64,000 nt of DNA, from contig JAJSPD010000001.1 of the NCBI GenBank assembly GCA_021307315.1, positions 1,962,418 through 2,026,417 on the forward strand. The letters run 5' to 3'. Shown here piece after piece: positions 53,701 to 62,197 of this stretch. The translations under genes were made by a program, and so were the position numbers. The stretch is from Bisporella sp. PMI_857. Its lineage: Eukaryota > Ascomycota > Leotiomycetes > Helotiales > Helotiaceae. The notes under the pieces are model-generated. The model had not been told where the DNA came from, did not search any database, and saw only the letters and a program-made list of their open reading frames with translations. The number at the start of each line of letters is the position of its first letter. Position 1 is the stretch's first letter.

Positions 53701-54629
53701 CGTTCCACCCTCAAACTGACGGGCAGACAGAAATCATGAACCAGTACCTTGATCAGAGGCTTCGGCCTTTTATAAACTATTATCAAGACAACTGGTCGAG
53801 CCTGGTCGCTTTAATGGACTACGCACAGCTGACTTTACCTCACGAAAGCCTAGGTATGCTATCCCCGTTCGAAGTGCTTAATGGGTACGCGCCAACCACG
53901 TCCTATGACTGGAACAGGCCGAAAGAGCCTGTAACAGCCAGAGAAAAGCTAAGCGTGGAAGAAGCAACTGCTTTCGCCAAAAGGATGCATTCTACTTGGA
54001 ATACGGCCGGTAGCTTGATCCGTAAAGCTCAGGAACGAATGGAAGCGTCTGTAAATAAACACCGCAGAGACACCGATTTTGGCGTAGACGACTGGGTATA
54101 CGTGTCGACAAGGAATTGGAAAACCGACAGGCCTAGCAAAAAGCTCGATATTCAGAACGCTGGACCTTACAAAATTCTGGCTCGAGAAGGAAACTCTTAC
54201 CGGCTGCAGCTGCCTGACAATTTACGAATACACCCAGTGTTCGCACCACAGCTGCTTCGTAAAGCTGCAATGGATCCGTTACCAGGCCAGCTGCTTGTGC
54301 CAGAACCACCTATACAGGTTACGGAGGACGAAGAGTGGGAAGTCGAAGAAATTCTGGCTGTTCGAGTTCGTAATCGACAGCTGCAGTACAAAGCAAAGTG
54401 GGTAGGATACGATATCGACCCCGAATGGTATCCAGCCTCCAATTTCAAGTACAGCCCACACAAGGTTAGAGACTTCCACTTACGCAACCCTACACTCCGA
54501 GGGCCGCCGGCGAACCTACTGGAATGGATCAAGGAGTGGGAACAAGGCAAAGACGACTACGACGAGCTAGATGACAATTCGGAAGCATCAGAAAGCTTGA
54601 GGGCAAGCTTTTTCGGAAGGGGGGGGTGA
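50799..54629 (+). CDS. Chromovirus Pol: RT, RNase H, integrase, chromodomain
   Basis: 1276 aa, uninterrupted. Residues 1-230 show no known domain and no D-S/T-G protease motif. Reverse transcriptase follows (KPNGSLRLCIDYRKLN, LDIRQAFYRIRI, LPFGLTNGPATYQ, catalytic YLDDILIYS), then RNase H (LLETDASDGVIAGVLSQ, VTDHKALEYF), and an integrase zinc domain (HPGRTK.., CRECRR). The DDE core appears as AMDFKSYPTD, SDRGPQFISTFW and HPQTDGQTEIMNQ. A C-terminal chromodomain (EWEVEEILAVRVRN, YKAKWVGYDIDPEWYP) should target insertion to marked chromatin. The start is taken as ATG 50799, close to the 5' end of the internal region. The frame is intact, but gag and protease are missing, so movement would need them from elsewhere. 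Confidence 0.9.
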   Translation: MAEMDIALAVRKRKLVWPTALPRTVTFDRSILYSRDLLEEAPVDHVAQEDMNRRDKAFNKTVSVPVYTILPRQEAFSPLSLSTTDTPRIGNVRSTAALEPIVEKVVEPAAAAEPIKDRFWYVGKTDYNYHMKDNLQKMEEQLAGIAKPRLTKATRKIVNKIRKVTANAHSLDIAVISAPAFTLNLKRKDNEVFAVSLYELDRLLEERRALERIDLCSIDEDEDERLVEDLVPDELRDLKDIFSKKASNELPPHRTAVDHKIELTGENTLRHSPLIRLTTEELQTLKDYIMDNLDKGFIAPSHAPFAAPVLFVRKPNGSLRLCIDYRKLNSITRKDQYPLPLIDETLSRLTKAKIFTKLDIRQAFYRIRIHPDSEELTTFRTRYGTYKCKVLPFGLTNGPATYQRYMNEVLFDYLDDFCTAYLDDILIYSENELEHTEHVRKVLLRLREAGLQVDIKKTEFSVTRTKYLGFIVTTDGIEVDPEKVQIVNDWKPPTSVRGIQSFLGFCNFYRRFIKDYGAIARPLNRLTGKDVPFDFNDECYASFERLKQALVTAPVLTHYDPQKEVLLETDASDGVIAGVLSQRATDDENALWQPVGYFSKTLTPAELNYQIHDKEMLAIVRSFEQWRADLARTDHKVKVVTDHKALEYFMTSKELNGRQARWAEALSEFFFTITYRPGRKNEKADALTRRDQDTNDLQATKKRHRTQQFLTDDQVDPRIRAKLLPNAQLTLAPIEKPTSSQTATLSETLSPWVLADRIVAANRSSPELATDRQRAENGEQNWTVSNGLLLWQGRLVVPPTGNLRTELIQEAHAQVSAAHPGRTKTVAVIARQYWWKSLRTDVERYMNNCRECRRATVFRDKATGKLQPLPVPERPWQHVAMDFKSYPTDRYGYDSVLVVIDRFCKQSITIPCYKTTTAKDMAQLFIDHVYRSRGAPTTIVSDRGPQFISTFWHELCRILGVKLKLSTAFHPQTDGQTEIMNQYLDQRLRPFINYYQDNWSSLVALMDYAQLTLPHESLGMLSPFEVLNGYAPTTSYDWNRPKEPVTAREKLSVEEATAFAKRMHSTWNTAGSLIRKAQERMEASVNKHRRDTDFGVDDWVYVSTRNWKTDRPSKKLDIQNAGPYKILAREGNSYRLQLPDNLRIHPVFAPQLLRKAAMDPLPGQLLVPEPPIQVTEDEEWEVEEILAVRVRNRQLQYKAKWVGYDIDPEWYPASNFKYSPHKVRDFHLRNPTLRGPPANLLEWIKEWEQGKDDYDELDDNSEASESLRASFFGRGG

Positions 54630-54832
54630 TGTCACGGCGCTGGCGCGCCTACAGCTCCTTTATGGCCTAACAGCCCGTAAGGCATCCACATTGGGGATCA
54701 CGCGGAACGCCACGTGGCCCAAACACCTGTATATATGCTTCCCTCTCTGCCTCCATAGTCCTGTAGTTCTATTATTCTCGATTCTTACCCGTATTACTTT
54801 GAGCCGTTGCTCTTATTCTACGTGCCGTGACA
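54630..54832 (+). repeat. Chromovirus 3' LTR
   Basis: Base-for-base the same as the 5' LTR as read; begins immediately after the pol stop codon. Confidence 0.93.
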
Positions 54833-55060
54833 TTGAGTGGCATGTGTGTACGATAGAATTTAATTCAGCCGCTAGTAAAACCAGTCTCTGGCGAGGCAGA
54901 CTCCCATACCTCATCGTCCAGACCAGGGAGATGCCATCCCAGACGCTCTGCAGAGAGACCACCCTCGTTGAATGGGTACGCACTGGATCGAGCTGCGTCT
55001 TAGTGGAACCACCGGCTGTCCCCGCAACTTTCCAAGAGGTGAAGTTATTTCCATACAGGG

Positions 55061-55252
55061 TGTCACGATCATGATCCTATGGCCTGTAAGGGCGCTGAAT
55101 AGGTGCTTCAATTACGAGAATACTAAACTAAGGAGGAAAGGTGTAGCTGTTGCTGTGGCATCCCTAACATAAAGACCATGACCACGTGACCACCATAGGC
55201 GAGCTGGTAAGCGAGCCAATGGGCGTCTGGTGCGATATTGAGGACCGTGACA
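55061..55252 (+). repeat. LTR-B, copy 3, at the other GH35 breakpoint
   Basis: 192 bp, tgtcacgatcatgatcc..gaccgtgaca. Left flank (caggg) is GH35 3' fragment; right flank (ctatt) is unrelated sequence. No duplication. Relative to the gene it lies in the opposite orientation to the copy at 40036. Confidence 0.85.
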
Positions 55253-55294
55253 CTATTGACAAGCCAGACAGGGCTTTGGGTTCGTCGGCCATAG

Positions 55295-55978
55295 CTATGG
55301 TGAAGAGGAGATAGTGATGGGTCCTGGTGGAAAGAGCCGGCGGCGTCGGCGAGGTTCAGGTGGAAGATATGCGTCAGAGCTTGAGTCAGACAAGGACTTG
55401 ATTCCTGCAGAGTCCGATTCTGAGAGTAGATCGGGCTCAGTAGGTTGTGGTTCTTTAAAGCTTGAGCTTGGGCGTTCAGAATCAGAGCTTGATGGGCTTG
55501 ATGAGCTTGAGAGGCTGGAAAGGCTTGAAGACCGCGCTTGTGATTTGGGAGCCAAGATGACAACTTCGACGTCAGGTAGTGGTGATCGCACCGTGAAACC
55601 GAACAGGCTGGTAGAGCTGGCTAGTGAATGGTGGCTTTCTTGAAAATCAGCCTGAGAAAGCGGCACTTCACTGCTGCACTCTTCAAAACAAGAAGGATAA
55701 AATTCGCGATCTGGGCGATCAAGGTAAGTATCAAAAGAGTCTTTTACGGTACTCTCAATATAATAAAACCAGTGGTCTAGGTTGCGTTGAGCTAAGCGAT
55801 AGTAAGGTTGGGATTTTTCAAGCTCGAGCAGAGTTTGTTCTGTAAGAAGAGCCGACGACGACTGTTCTACACAGCGTCTTTTATGACGAGGCTCTGAGCT
55901 TATTGAAGTCTCAACAGTTTCTTGACTTTCTGGCTGAAACAAGGAATAGCTTGATCTGCGTAGATCCTTGGAATCCAT
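55295..55978 (-). CDS. Hypothetical Ser-rich protein, probably mobile-element-derived
   Basis: 227 aa from ATG 55978. It opens MDSKDLRRSSYSLFQPES, has a middle globular-looking part (YYRLAQRNLDHWFYYIEST, DTYLDRPDREFYPS), then a long Ser-rich acidic stretch and a basic PEPRRRRRLFPPGP near the end. No domain recognised. Lies between LTR-B and an older copia edge, so it may be an accessory or gag-like frame of an element. The frame is clean over its length, yet low complexity could keep a frame open by chance. Confidence 0.4.
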   Translation of the reverse strand: MDSKDLRRSSYSLFQPESQETVETSISSEPRHKRRCVEQSSSALLTEQTLLELEKSQPYYRLAQRNLDHWFYYIESTVKDSFDTYLDRPDREFYPSCFEECSSEVPLSQADFQESHHSLASSTSLFGFTVRSPLPDVEVVILAPKSQARSSSLSSLSSSSSPSSSDSERPSSSFKEPQPTEPDLLSESDSAGIKSLSDSSSDAYLPPEPRRRRRLFPPGPITISSSP

Positions 55979-56675
55979 GTTACAATATTTGAAAACTTTT
56001 CAACAAAGGTTCATAGCTTCAACAAGCGTTTTTGGCCGGTAACCGGTAAAGTGTGAGGCTTAAACAGGCCTTTGGCCAGTAAAATGTGAGTAGACCCACA
56101 TATCCTCGCTTGGTGGGATGAGCACCCGGCGACGCGGAAATGACCTTGTCAGAAATAAGGCTTGAGAACCCGAGAAAGGGGTTATTGGTTCCAATGAAAG
56201 GGAGTTCCAGGCCCAGGAGGTGTGAGACCTCTTTAATTAAAAGAAAGCACTGGCCACGAAGGCATGCGTGCTTGAGAAAAGGAGGAAGTCTCTAAAAATA
56301 GAGAGGGAACGAGCTTCGAAGGAAAGAGCGAAAGGGGCTCGATATCGATCAGCGGAGCGAAGGAAGAACGATTCAGATGCCGTACGTACTTTGAGCTGAC
56401 CCAAGGATCAAGGCACAAAAAGTGTACAGCAAGAGGTTCTCGAGAGGCTTTCAGCTGAGATGGAATAAGGGCTGAAATGGAGCCGAAAGGTTGTTTACAA
56501 GCTGAATTGCCTCTAAAAGGAGGAAACACACTTTTGAAAAGGAGAGTAAAAAGGTCTGATGTAAAAGACTACATTTGACTCTCAACTTGTAAAGATGTAC
56601 CTGGAATACGTGAATTAGTGGCGTTCTCTGATATGTAGAACAGGACTTAGCTAGTAGTGAGGTCCTGTGCGGAAT
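55979..56675. other. Noncoding stretch, possible internal part of an older copia element
   Basis: No convincing gene. tgtcagaaataagg at 56147 resembles the LTR-C start, but the similarity does not continue clearly. The right part would be the internal region following the primer site described next. Confidence 0.35.
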
Positions 56676-56716
56676 CCGGGCTCATAACCTGTTGGAATGA
56701 GAGAGAACATAATTAT
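56676..56716 (-). repeat. Edge of an older copia element: primer-binding site plus LTR end
   Basis: ccgggctcataacc (56676..56689) followed by tgttggaatgag repeats the exact primer-site/LTR junction layout of the young copia (62184..62198), but with a different LTR sequence. The old LTR is cut at 56716 by the young element and seems to resume at 62400. Confidence 0.6.
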
Positions 56717-56918
56717 TGTTAAATAGGTATTAGTGGAAGCTTGTGCTGTACGCAAGGTCTGCCCAAGTGCAGTGGTTCAGGGAGGATGAATTGACTTGAT
56801 TGTGGAACTATTTGGAGGTCGCTCAGTGAAAGGGGTTTTACCCTTTCACTGATGACTAAGCTATTACATAAGGTATTGCCCATGCCTTACGGGTGGGCTA
56901 CACCACCAATTCTCAACA
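56717..56918 (-). repeat. Copia 3' LTR
   Basis: Plus-strand ends tgttaaatagg..ttctcaaca. Internal side has a purine-rich aagtaggag (minus strand) as polypurine tract. Confidence 0.93.
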
Positions 56919-56997
56919 CTCCTACTTAGCACACCCGTAATAAAGCATGTGCCTAGCTCCTACTGTCCTCCTACTGCCGTCTTTTGTTCTTTTACTC

Positions 56998-59900
56998 CTA
57001 CTTGACTTTGACGTCTTTTCTCCGGGCAAAAGACCGCTCTCTTCCTCCTACTAGCCCCAATAGGCGGCAGTACCTCTCGAAAGCAACACGTCCGAGGGGC
57101 TTCGTCAGTCCGTCTGCGGGCATAGACTCTGTAGGCACGTACGTTACTTGTATTCGTCCTTTCTCGGACAGGTCACGAATATGATGATGGCAGATATCAA
57201 TATGTTTCGAACGTTCGTGCAAGTGAGGGTTCTTGACCAAAGCCAGCGCTCCTTGGTTGTCCCCGCGGATCTTCACAGTTCGTGATGGTTCCCCAATATA
57301 CTTCTCGAACTTCATATCGCGAAGAATCTGTGCCAGCCATTGACTTGTCCTTGCACACATAGCCATTGCGACGTACTCCGATTCCGTGCTAGATGCAGCT
57401 ACCGAGGTTTGCTTTATGCTTCTCCAGGAAACAGGCCCTCCGTAGAGCATAGCAACATTTCCCGAAGTGCTTTTGCGGTCCGTCTTGTCTCCTGCCCAGT
57501 CGGCATCTGAGTAGAGTACTAGGCTACAGTCTCCCCCGGGTCCGTAGCGCACCTTTTGTGCTACTGTAGTCCGTAAGTATCGCATGAGTCCTTTAAGTGC
57601 ATCGCCATGGTGACTTGCAGGGTCTTTCATGAACTGGCTGAGCTTTCCGAGACTAAAGGCCTTGTCTGGGCGAGTGTGAACCATGCTGTACATTAAGCTA
57701 CCTATGACCCGTTGGTATTCGTTAGCGTCGATTCGCTGGTCGTCAGGTCTTGCAGGCCGTAAGTTGTTGTAGTCCTCGATTGGAGTAAACTTCCCTCTGT
57801 GAGTGCCGTGTGTAAACCCGTAACGATTCAAAACGGCGTTTAGATACTGCTCTTGATCGATCCACAGTTCTTTTGTTTTTCGGTTCCGGGTGATTCGCAT
57901 GCCTAGAATCTTTTTGATCTCCCCCAGGTTCTTGGCTCTGAATCGCGACAAGAGATAATTGTCGAACCATTCGACGTCGGCCACTCTACGAGCTGCAAGC
58001 AACATATCATCGACGTAGACAAGTAGGATCAGGCCAAGTTGCGCGTGCGTGAACAAGCACGGGTCCGCCAGGCTCTGAACGAAGCCCCCTGCAAGCAAAA
58101 AAGACCTGCAGAGTAGGTTCCAATCTCTTGCAGCCTGCTTCAGTCCATAGAGACTCCGTAGAACTCGTAAAACGTACCCGTCGCGAACTGCTACGCCTTT
58201 AGGCTTTGCCAGGTAAATCCTTTCCTGCAGAGCAGATTCGGTAAAAGCATTCTTAATGTCGAAGTGGTAGCATTCCAAGTCCTCGGCTGCGACCATAGCC
58301 AGCAAAATCCGTAGTGTATCCATTCGGACTGTTGGTGCAAAAGTCTCAAAATAGTCTTGCCCGTGGATCTGTGAAAAACCTCGAGCAACCAGTCTAGCCT
58401 TGAAGCGCTCTACTGATCCTTCCGGAGTTGGTTTAACATTAAAGACCCACTTTGTAGAAACCTCGTTGCAGTCCTTCGGTCTTACTTCCTCTGTCCAGGT
58501 CTTGTTGGTAGCGAGCGAAGCAAGTTCCATTTCTATAGCTTCTCGCCATTGCGGGCCGTAATCAGGGTCGTTAATAGCTTGCTCGTAGGTTGTAGGGGTA
58601 GGAATTCCATCAACAGTAGTGCTAGCTAGTGCTGATTCGTCTGACTCGATCAAAAGAGGGTCAGCAAGAGGGTCGTCCGTTACGAGTGCTAACATGGCCC
58701 TGAGCATTTTCTTTGCAGGCCCTTCGTCATCATTTCCAATTGCCTGGTTTCTGTTGCGCTTCCGTAAAAAGTATTCTCTACGGGCAGGCTCGGCTTGATT
58801 TCCCAAGCCGGGCTGGGGAAATTGAGAAGGTTCCGGGTCTAATGGTCTATCTTGGTGCAGTCCCAAGTTGGCTTTGACAGTTGACTCCTTAGGAGATTGA
58901 AGGGGCTCCGGGTTCAATGGCCCATCTTGGGGTGACCCTAAATTGGCTTCGACAATTGATTCAGCCTGTAGTGTTGGTCTAGCACCCCGTTGAACATGTT
59001 CAGTAGTTGGGTTGTCGAACGTGTTCAATAAGGGTTCGGCTTCTAAAGGTGCTGACTTTTTATCGAATGGCTCGCTGTTCGTTTCGTCAGCCGCTTCGAC
59101 TGTAGCATTCTCTTGGGTCTCCACAGCAGGCTCGCTGCCTTCTGTAGGCTTGCTTGCTGCTGGTATTCGAATTTCAAAATTGTTTATTACTTTGGGCATA
59201 GACTCTGGATCGACGGTTTGAAGAGCAATCCCCTCCTTTGCCGTACTAGTACCGGAAGGGCGCCCTCTAGGAGCTCTGTCTGGAAGCGAGTTCGGTGTGC
59301 CTTGCGGGCCACTTGCGCCCCGTAGCTTGAGCTCCACCGTTCCTCCTTTAACGTTCTCATCGACCCGTATTACTTTGGCTCTGATCGTGTATCCAAGGTC
59401 TGGCGCGTAGACTCTGAGTTGGTGAGTCGTGTCTTGACAATAGCCCATAAATACGCCAACGCGGCCTCTGTCCACAAGCTTGTCATGCCTTTCTCCGGCG
59501 GGGAGTGATTTCGGATTTACATATGAGTAGCACTTGCTCCCCCATACGCGGATGTGGTCGATCGAAGGTCTTTCACCTGTATAGGCCTCTTCGGGTGAAA
59601 TTCTCCTGTCGTTGATCATTGGCCCTGTTGCGGTACGATTCCGCAGGTATGCGTCAGTCTCCACAGCTTCATCCCAAAACTCTATAGGTAAGCCTGCTTC
59701 TTTAAGCATAGCTCTTGCAGAGTTCTCGGCTGTTTGGATACACCTTTCCGCAACACCATTTTGATGAGATTCGTGAGCGACAGTATATTGTGGTCGAATG
59801 CCATCTTGTCGGCACCAGTCGTCCAAAAGCTCCTTTAGCTCTGCGGCGTTGTCTGACCTTACGCTTACGACTCTACAGCCGGACTCCAGCTCTACTTGTT

Positions 59901-61842
59901 TTCTCCAAGACCGTAAGCAAGGAACTACTTCTTTCTTGGTTTTCGTAGTAAGAGTCCACACTTTCCGAGTTGCGTTGTCGATCACTTCGGCAAAGTATCT
60001 GTTTCCGCGAGCTGTAGTGGGAAGAGGTCCGCACACGTCTACGGACACTAAATCGAGAATGTGAGGTTTCCATGGTGTTAGTCTACGGTTGGAGCGGTTT
60101 CTCATCTTGGTCAATGCACAGACCTCACAAACGTGATTAAGAGGTGGGACCTTGATTTTGTCCTTCAGTGTTGTCACAGTGTGAAGCTTACGGATCACTT
60201 CTCTTCCAAGGTGTGCAAATCGTCGGTGATACAACTGATAGCGGGCCGTTGCTTCACTATTGCGGTTCGTAGCTAAGTGATCTGCCATATCCGTATCTAA
60301 CTTTTCAACCGCAGGAAAAGCACAGCAGCAGGGTTGCAGGTCCGAAGCGGGCCTTTTTGGCCAACTTGGGGTTACCCCAGAAAGAGTTGTTGGCTGAGCT
60401 TTCCTTACCTGGTTTCCCAAGCCGGGCCTGGGAAATGGTTTATGCACTTCTCTTGTTATGAACGCTGTTTCATCGTAGCCGTCGGCGATATCAGTGACTA
60501 TATAGACTCCATCCGTGGAGCGTGCTGTGATGACTGTGCGGTCACCTTTCTTGTACCACATGCACTTATCGTCGAAAGAGCCTGTAAGACCATTTGCACA
60601 AACTTTCTTGCTTGAGAGGAGATTTACCCCTAGTTTGGGAACGTATAATACATCTGACAACAAAAGAGATCTTCCGCTTTTCACTCGTAGTTCAACCGTG
60701 CCCATGTGATCTGATCTTAACTGCCCCCCTCCAACTTTTATCCTGCGTCTCGGTATCTTGACTAATGAGCGCCTAAAAAGGTGGAGTTGGTCAGTCATGT
60801 GGGAAGAAGCTCCGGAGTCTGAAGCCCATTGGGAATGAGGGATCTTACGGGCGCTTTCCAAAGAAATCGCGGCCGTTTCATCATTGTCCGAGTCGTGAAT
60901 AGGCTCTTCTGGGTCGGAGTCTGACAATGACGCCTCTGAGTCTGATTCAGCTCCGTAATGTCCTTTTTCCACACGCCTGTGCCTTGATTTCTGGGTGCTT
61001 TGTTGATCACGACGTCGGCGTTGGGCCTGTCGCTTTTCGCGAACTGTAGTTTTGGCAATCTCTTTCCATTTGCAATCAGTGAACCGGTGGTTACGGCCTT
61101 CGCACAGCCAGCACTCTAGCCTTTCGGCTTTAGGGCTCGTGCTCCGAGTCCCGAAGTATGCTTTGCGGTCTGCAGGCTGCTGAGCTGCGATTGCTGCAGT
61201 CTCAATCTGATTTGCCTTAAGCTGGTCCTCCTGAGTTTGCAGAATAAACAACTTGTCTTGAACAGTTAGGCTTGGTTGGGCATCCAGCGTTGCGCGAGTC
61301 ACCGCGTAGTCTGAAGGTAATCCTGCAAGAAGGTATTCGAACAGTCGTTTCTCATTGAAGGCTGTGGCTAAAGTAGGCTCGGCATCCGTAACACGACGTC
61401 GTAGCTCTTTAAGCTTGATCCAAGAGCTTTGAATGCTTGCGCCTGGTTCCATTTTGAACGTTGTAAGTTTACTCAGATCTTCACGGCGGGTTTGCGGTCG
61501 AGACTTAGAGTATTTGAGCCGCAGGTTTGTCCATTTCTCCTTTACAGACTCGAATTCTTTCATATATTCGTCGTCGGTAGGGTCCACGCAAATTGTCAGC
61601 ATGTAGAGTGCTTTCGCAGATGCTATTTTGTGCTCCTTCTTTTTCTCAATGTTCCATGACCCGTTCGGCGTTCCGTCTGTTCCAGGTGTAAGGGCAATCC
61701 ATGCGTATTCTGCCACTGTTTTCTCTAGGACGAAATCTATCCCTTCCTTAATCATGTATAGTTCGAATAACTTAAACCATCCTTGCCATATTTCTTGACT
61801 AAGTGTCTCTACAGGTCGCTTTGCTTTGCTAATATGATCCAT
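56998..61842 (-). CDS. Copia Gag-Pol polyprotein
   Basis: 1614 aa in one frame. Gag capsid (WQGWFKLFELYMIKEG), a CCHC knuckle (CWLCEGRNHRFTDC) and an aspartic protease (WASDSGASSHMTD) come first. The integrase has a pre-integrase HRRFAHLGREVI zinc part and catalytic acids in VSVDVCGPL, SVRSDNAAEL and NGVAERCIQ. A long linker follows containing two near-direct repeats (SPQDGPLNPEPLQ.., LHQDRPLDPEPSQ..). Reverse transcriptase (FSQIHGQDYFETFAPTV, FDIKNAFTES, SLYGLKQAARDW, catalytic YVDDMLLAA) is followed by RNase H (LYSDADWAGDKTDRKST, ASSTESEYVAM, RSKHIDICHHHIRD). All expected motifs are present, so the element may be autonomous. Start ATG 61842 lies about 340 bp inside the 5' LTR. Confidence 0.95.
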   Translation of the reverse strand: MDHISKAKRPVETLSQEIWQGWFKLFELYMIKEGIDFVLEKTVAEYAWIALTPGTDGTPNGSWNIEKKKEHKIASAKALYMLTICVDPTDDEYMKEFESVKEKWTNLRLKYSKSRPQTRREDLSKLTTFKMEPGASIQSSWIKLKELRRRVTDAEPTLATAFNEKRLFEYLLAGLPSDYAVTRATLDAQPSLTVQDKLFILQTQEDQLKANQIETAAIAAQQPADRKAYFGTRSTSPKAERLECWLCEGRNHRFTDCKWKEIAKTTVREKRQAQRRRRDQQSTQKSRHRRVEKGHYGAESDSEASLSDSDPEEPIHDSDNDETAAISLESARKIPHSQWASDSGASSHMTDQLHLFRRSLVKIPRRRIKVGGGQLRSDHMGTVELRVKSGRSLLLSDVLYVPKLGVNLLSSKKVCANGLTGSFDDKCMWYKKGDRTVITARSTDGVYIVTDIADGYDETAFITREVHKPFPRPGLGNQVRKAQPTTLSGVTPSWPKRPASDLQPCCCAFPAVEKLDTDMADHLATNRNSEATARYQLYHRRFAHLGREVIRKLHTVTTLKDKIKVPPLNHVCEVCALTKMRNRSNRRLTPWKPHILDLVSVDVCGPLPTTARGNRYFAEVIDNATRKVWTLTTKTKKEVVPCLRSWRKQVELESGCRVVSVRSDNAAELKELLDDWCRQDGIRPQYTVAHESHQNGVAERCIQTAENSARAMLKEAGLPIEFWDEAVETDAYLRNRTATGPMINDRRISPEEAYTGERPSIDHIRVWGSKCYSYVNPKSLPAGERHDKLVDRGRVGVFMGYCQDTTHQLRVYAPDLGYTIRAKVIRVDENVKGGTVELKLRGASGPQGTPNSLPDRAPRGRPSGTSTAKEGIALQTVDPESMPKVINNFEIRIPAASKPTEGSEPAVETQENATVEAADETNSEPFDKKSAPLEAEPLLNTFDNPTTEHVQRGARPTLQAESIVEANLGSPQDGPLNPEPLQSPKESTVKANLGLHQDRPLDPEPSQFPQPGLGNQAEPARREYFLRKRNRNQAIGNDDEGPAKKMLRAMLALVTDDPLADPLLIESDESALASTTVDGIPTPTTYEQAINDPDYGPQWREAIEMELASLATNKTWTEEVRPKDCNEVSTKWVFNVKPTPEGSVERFKARLVARGFSQIHGQDYFETFAPTVRMDTLRILLAMVAAEDLECYHFDIKNAFTESALQERIYLAKPKGVAVRDGYVLRVLRSLYGLKQAARDWNLLCRSFLLAGGFVQSLADPCLFTHAQLGLILLVYVDDMLLAARRVADVEWFDNYLLSRFRAKNLGEIKKILGMRITRNRKTKELWIDQEQYLNAVLNRYGFTHGTHRGKFTPIEDYNNLRPARPDDQRIDANEYQRVIGSLMYSMVHTRPDKAFSLGKLSQFMKDPASHHGDALKGLMRYLRTTVAQKVRYGPGGDCSLVLYSDADWAGDKTDRKSTSGNVAMLYGGPVSWRSIKQTSVAASSTESEYVAMAMCARTSQWLAQILRDMKFEKYIGEPSRTVKIRGDNQGALALVKNPHLHERSKHIDICHHHIRDLSEKGRIQVTYVPTESMPADGLTKPLGRVAFERYCRLLGLVGGRERSFARRKDVKVK

Positions 61843-62183
61843 GTCGAATTGCGCTTGGCTTTTTGTTGAACACGTTCAGCAAGGTTCGGAGTAAAAAGTA
61901 AGAAGCTGTCGTATAGTAGCTTCCGGGTTGGGATTTTGTTGATATAATTGGGATGGCAATCTGTATGCCCCGTAAGTTCGACTAGCGGTCCGTTGCTGTC
62001 TTATTGGCAGTCCGTTGCCTTTGGCGGTCCGTTGCCTTCGTGTTATTGGCTGTCCGTTGCCTTTTGTATAGCTCTTACTGTCGTGATAGGTCCGTTAGGC
62101 TGCAGGTAGTCGTTTCTGACAGCTTACCCTATTTTCGATTGGCTCTTCTCTCCTGGCTTCCTTCGTACACTCACAGTGCAAGG

Positions 62184-62197
62184 CCGGGCTCATAACC
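62184..62197 (-). promoter_or_regulatory. Copia primer-binding site (half-tRNA, initiator Met type)
   Basis: The minus strand reads ggttatgagcccgg directly after the 5' LTR. This complements an initiator tRNA-Met anticodon stem-loop (..cccgggctcataacc..), as used by Drosophila copia and yeast Ty5, rather than the tRNA 3' end. Confidence 0.8.

Larger units (their letters stand above)
50313..54832 (+). mobile_element. Chromovirus (Ty3/gypsy) with identical LTRs, lacking gag and protease
   Basis: LTRs 50313..50515 and 54630..54832 (203 bp each) read identical. Target duplication ttgag lies at 50308..50312 and 54833..54837. One long pol-chromodomain frame (50799..54629) fills the interior. Only 283 bp separate the left LTR from it, with no gag frame. 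A purine tract ggaaggggggggtga (about 54615..54629) abuts the right LTR and overlaps the pol stop codon. No obvious tRNA primer site follows the left LTR (taataatagaactc). Confidence 0.92.
49974..55060 (-). pseudogene. GH35 beta-galactosidase pseudogene, 3' fragment (interrupted by a chromovirus)
   Basis: Minus strand. 55060..54838 encodes YGNNFTSWKVAGTAGGST, then after a one-base shift [33 protein letters not shown], a TGA, and IKFYRTHMPL. The chromovirus (50313..54832, duplication ttgag) intervenes. 50312..49974 then continues with [54 protein letters not shown] and a stop at the normal C-terminal place. This is the jelly-roll end of the same kind of GH35 enzyme as 37747..40035. About 80-90 codons expected between the two fragments are not found in the window. 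LTR-B (55061..55252) directly abuts the broken end. Confidence 0.87.
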
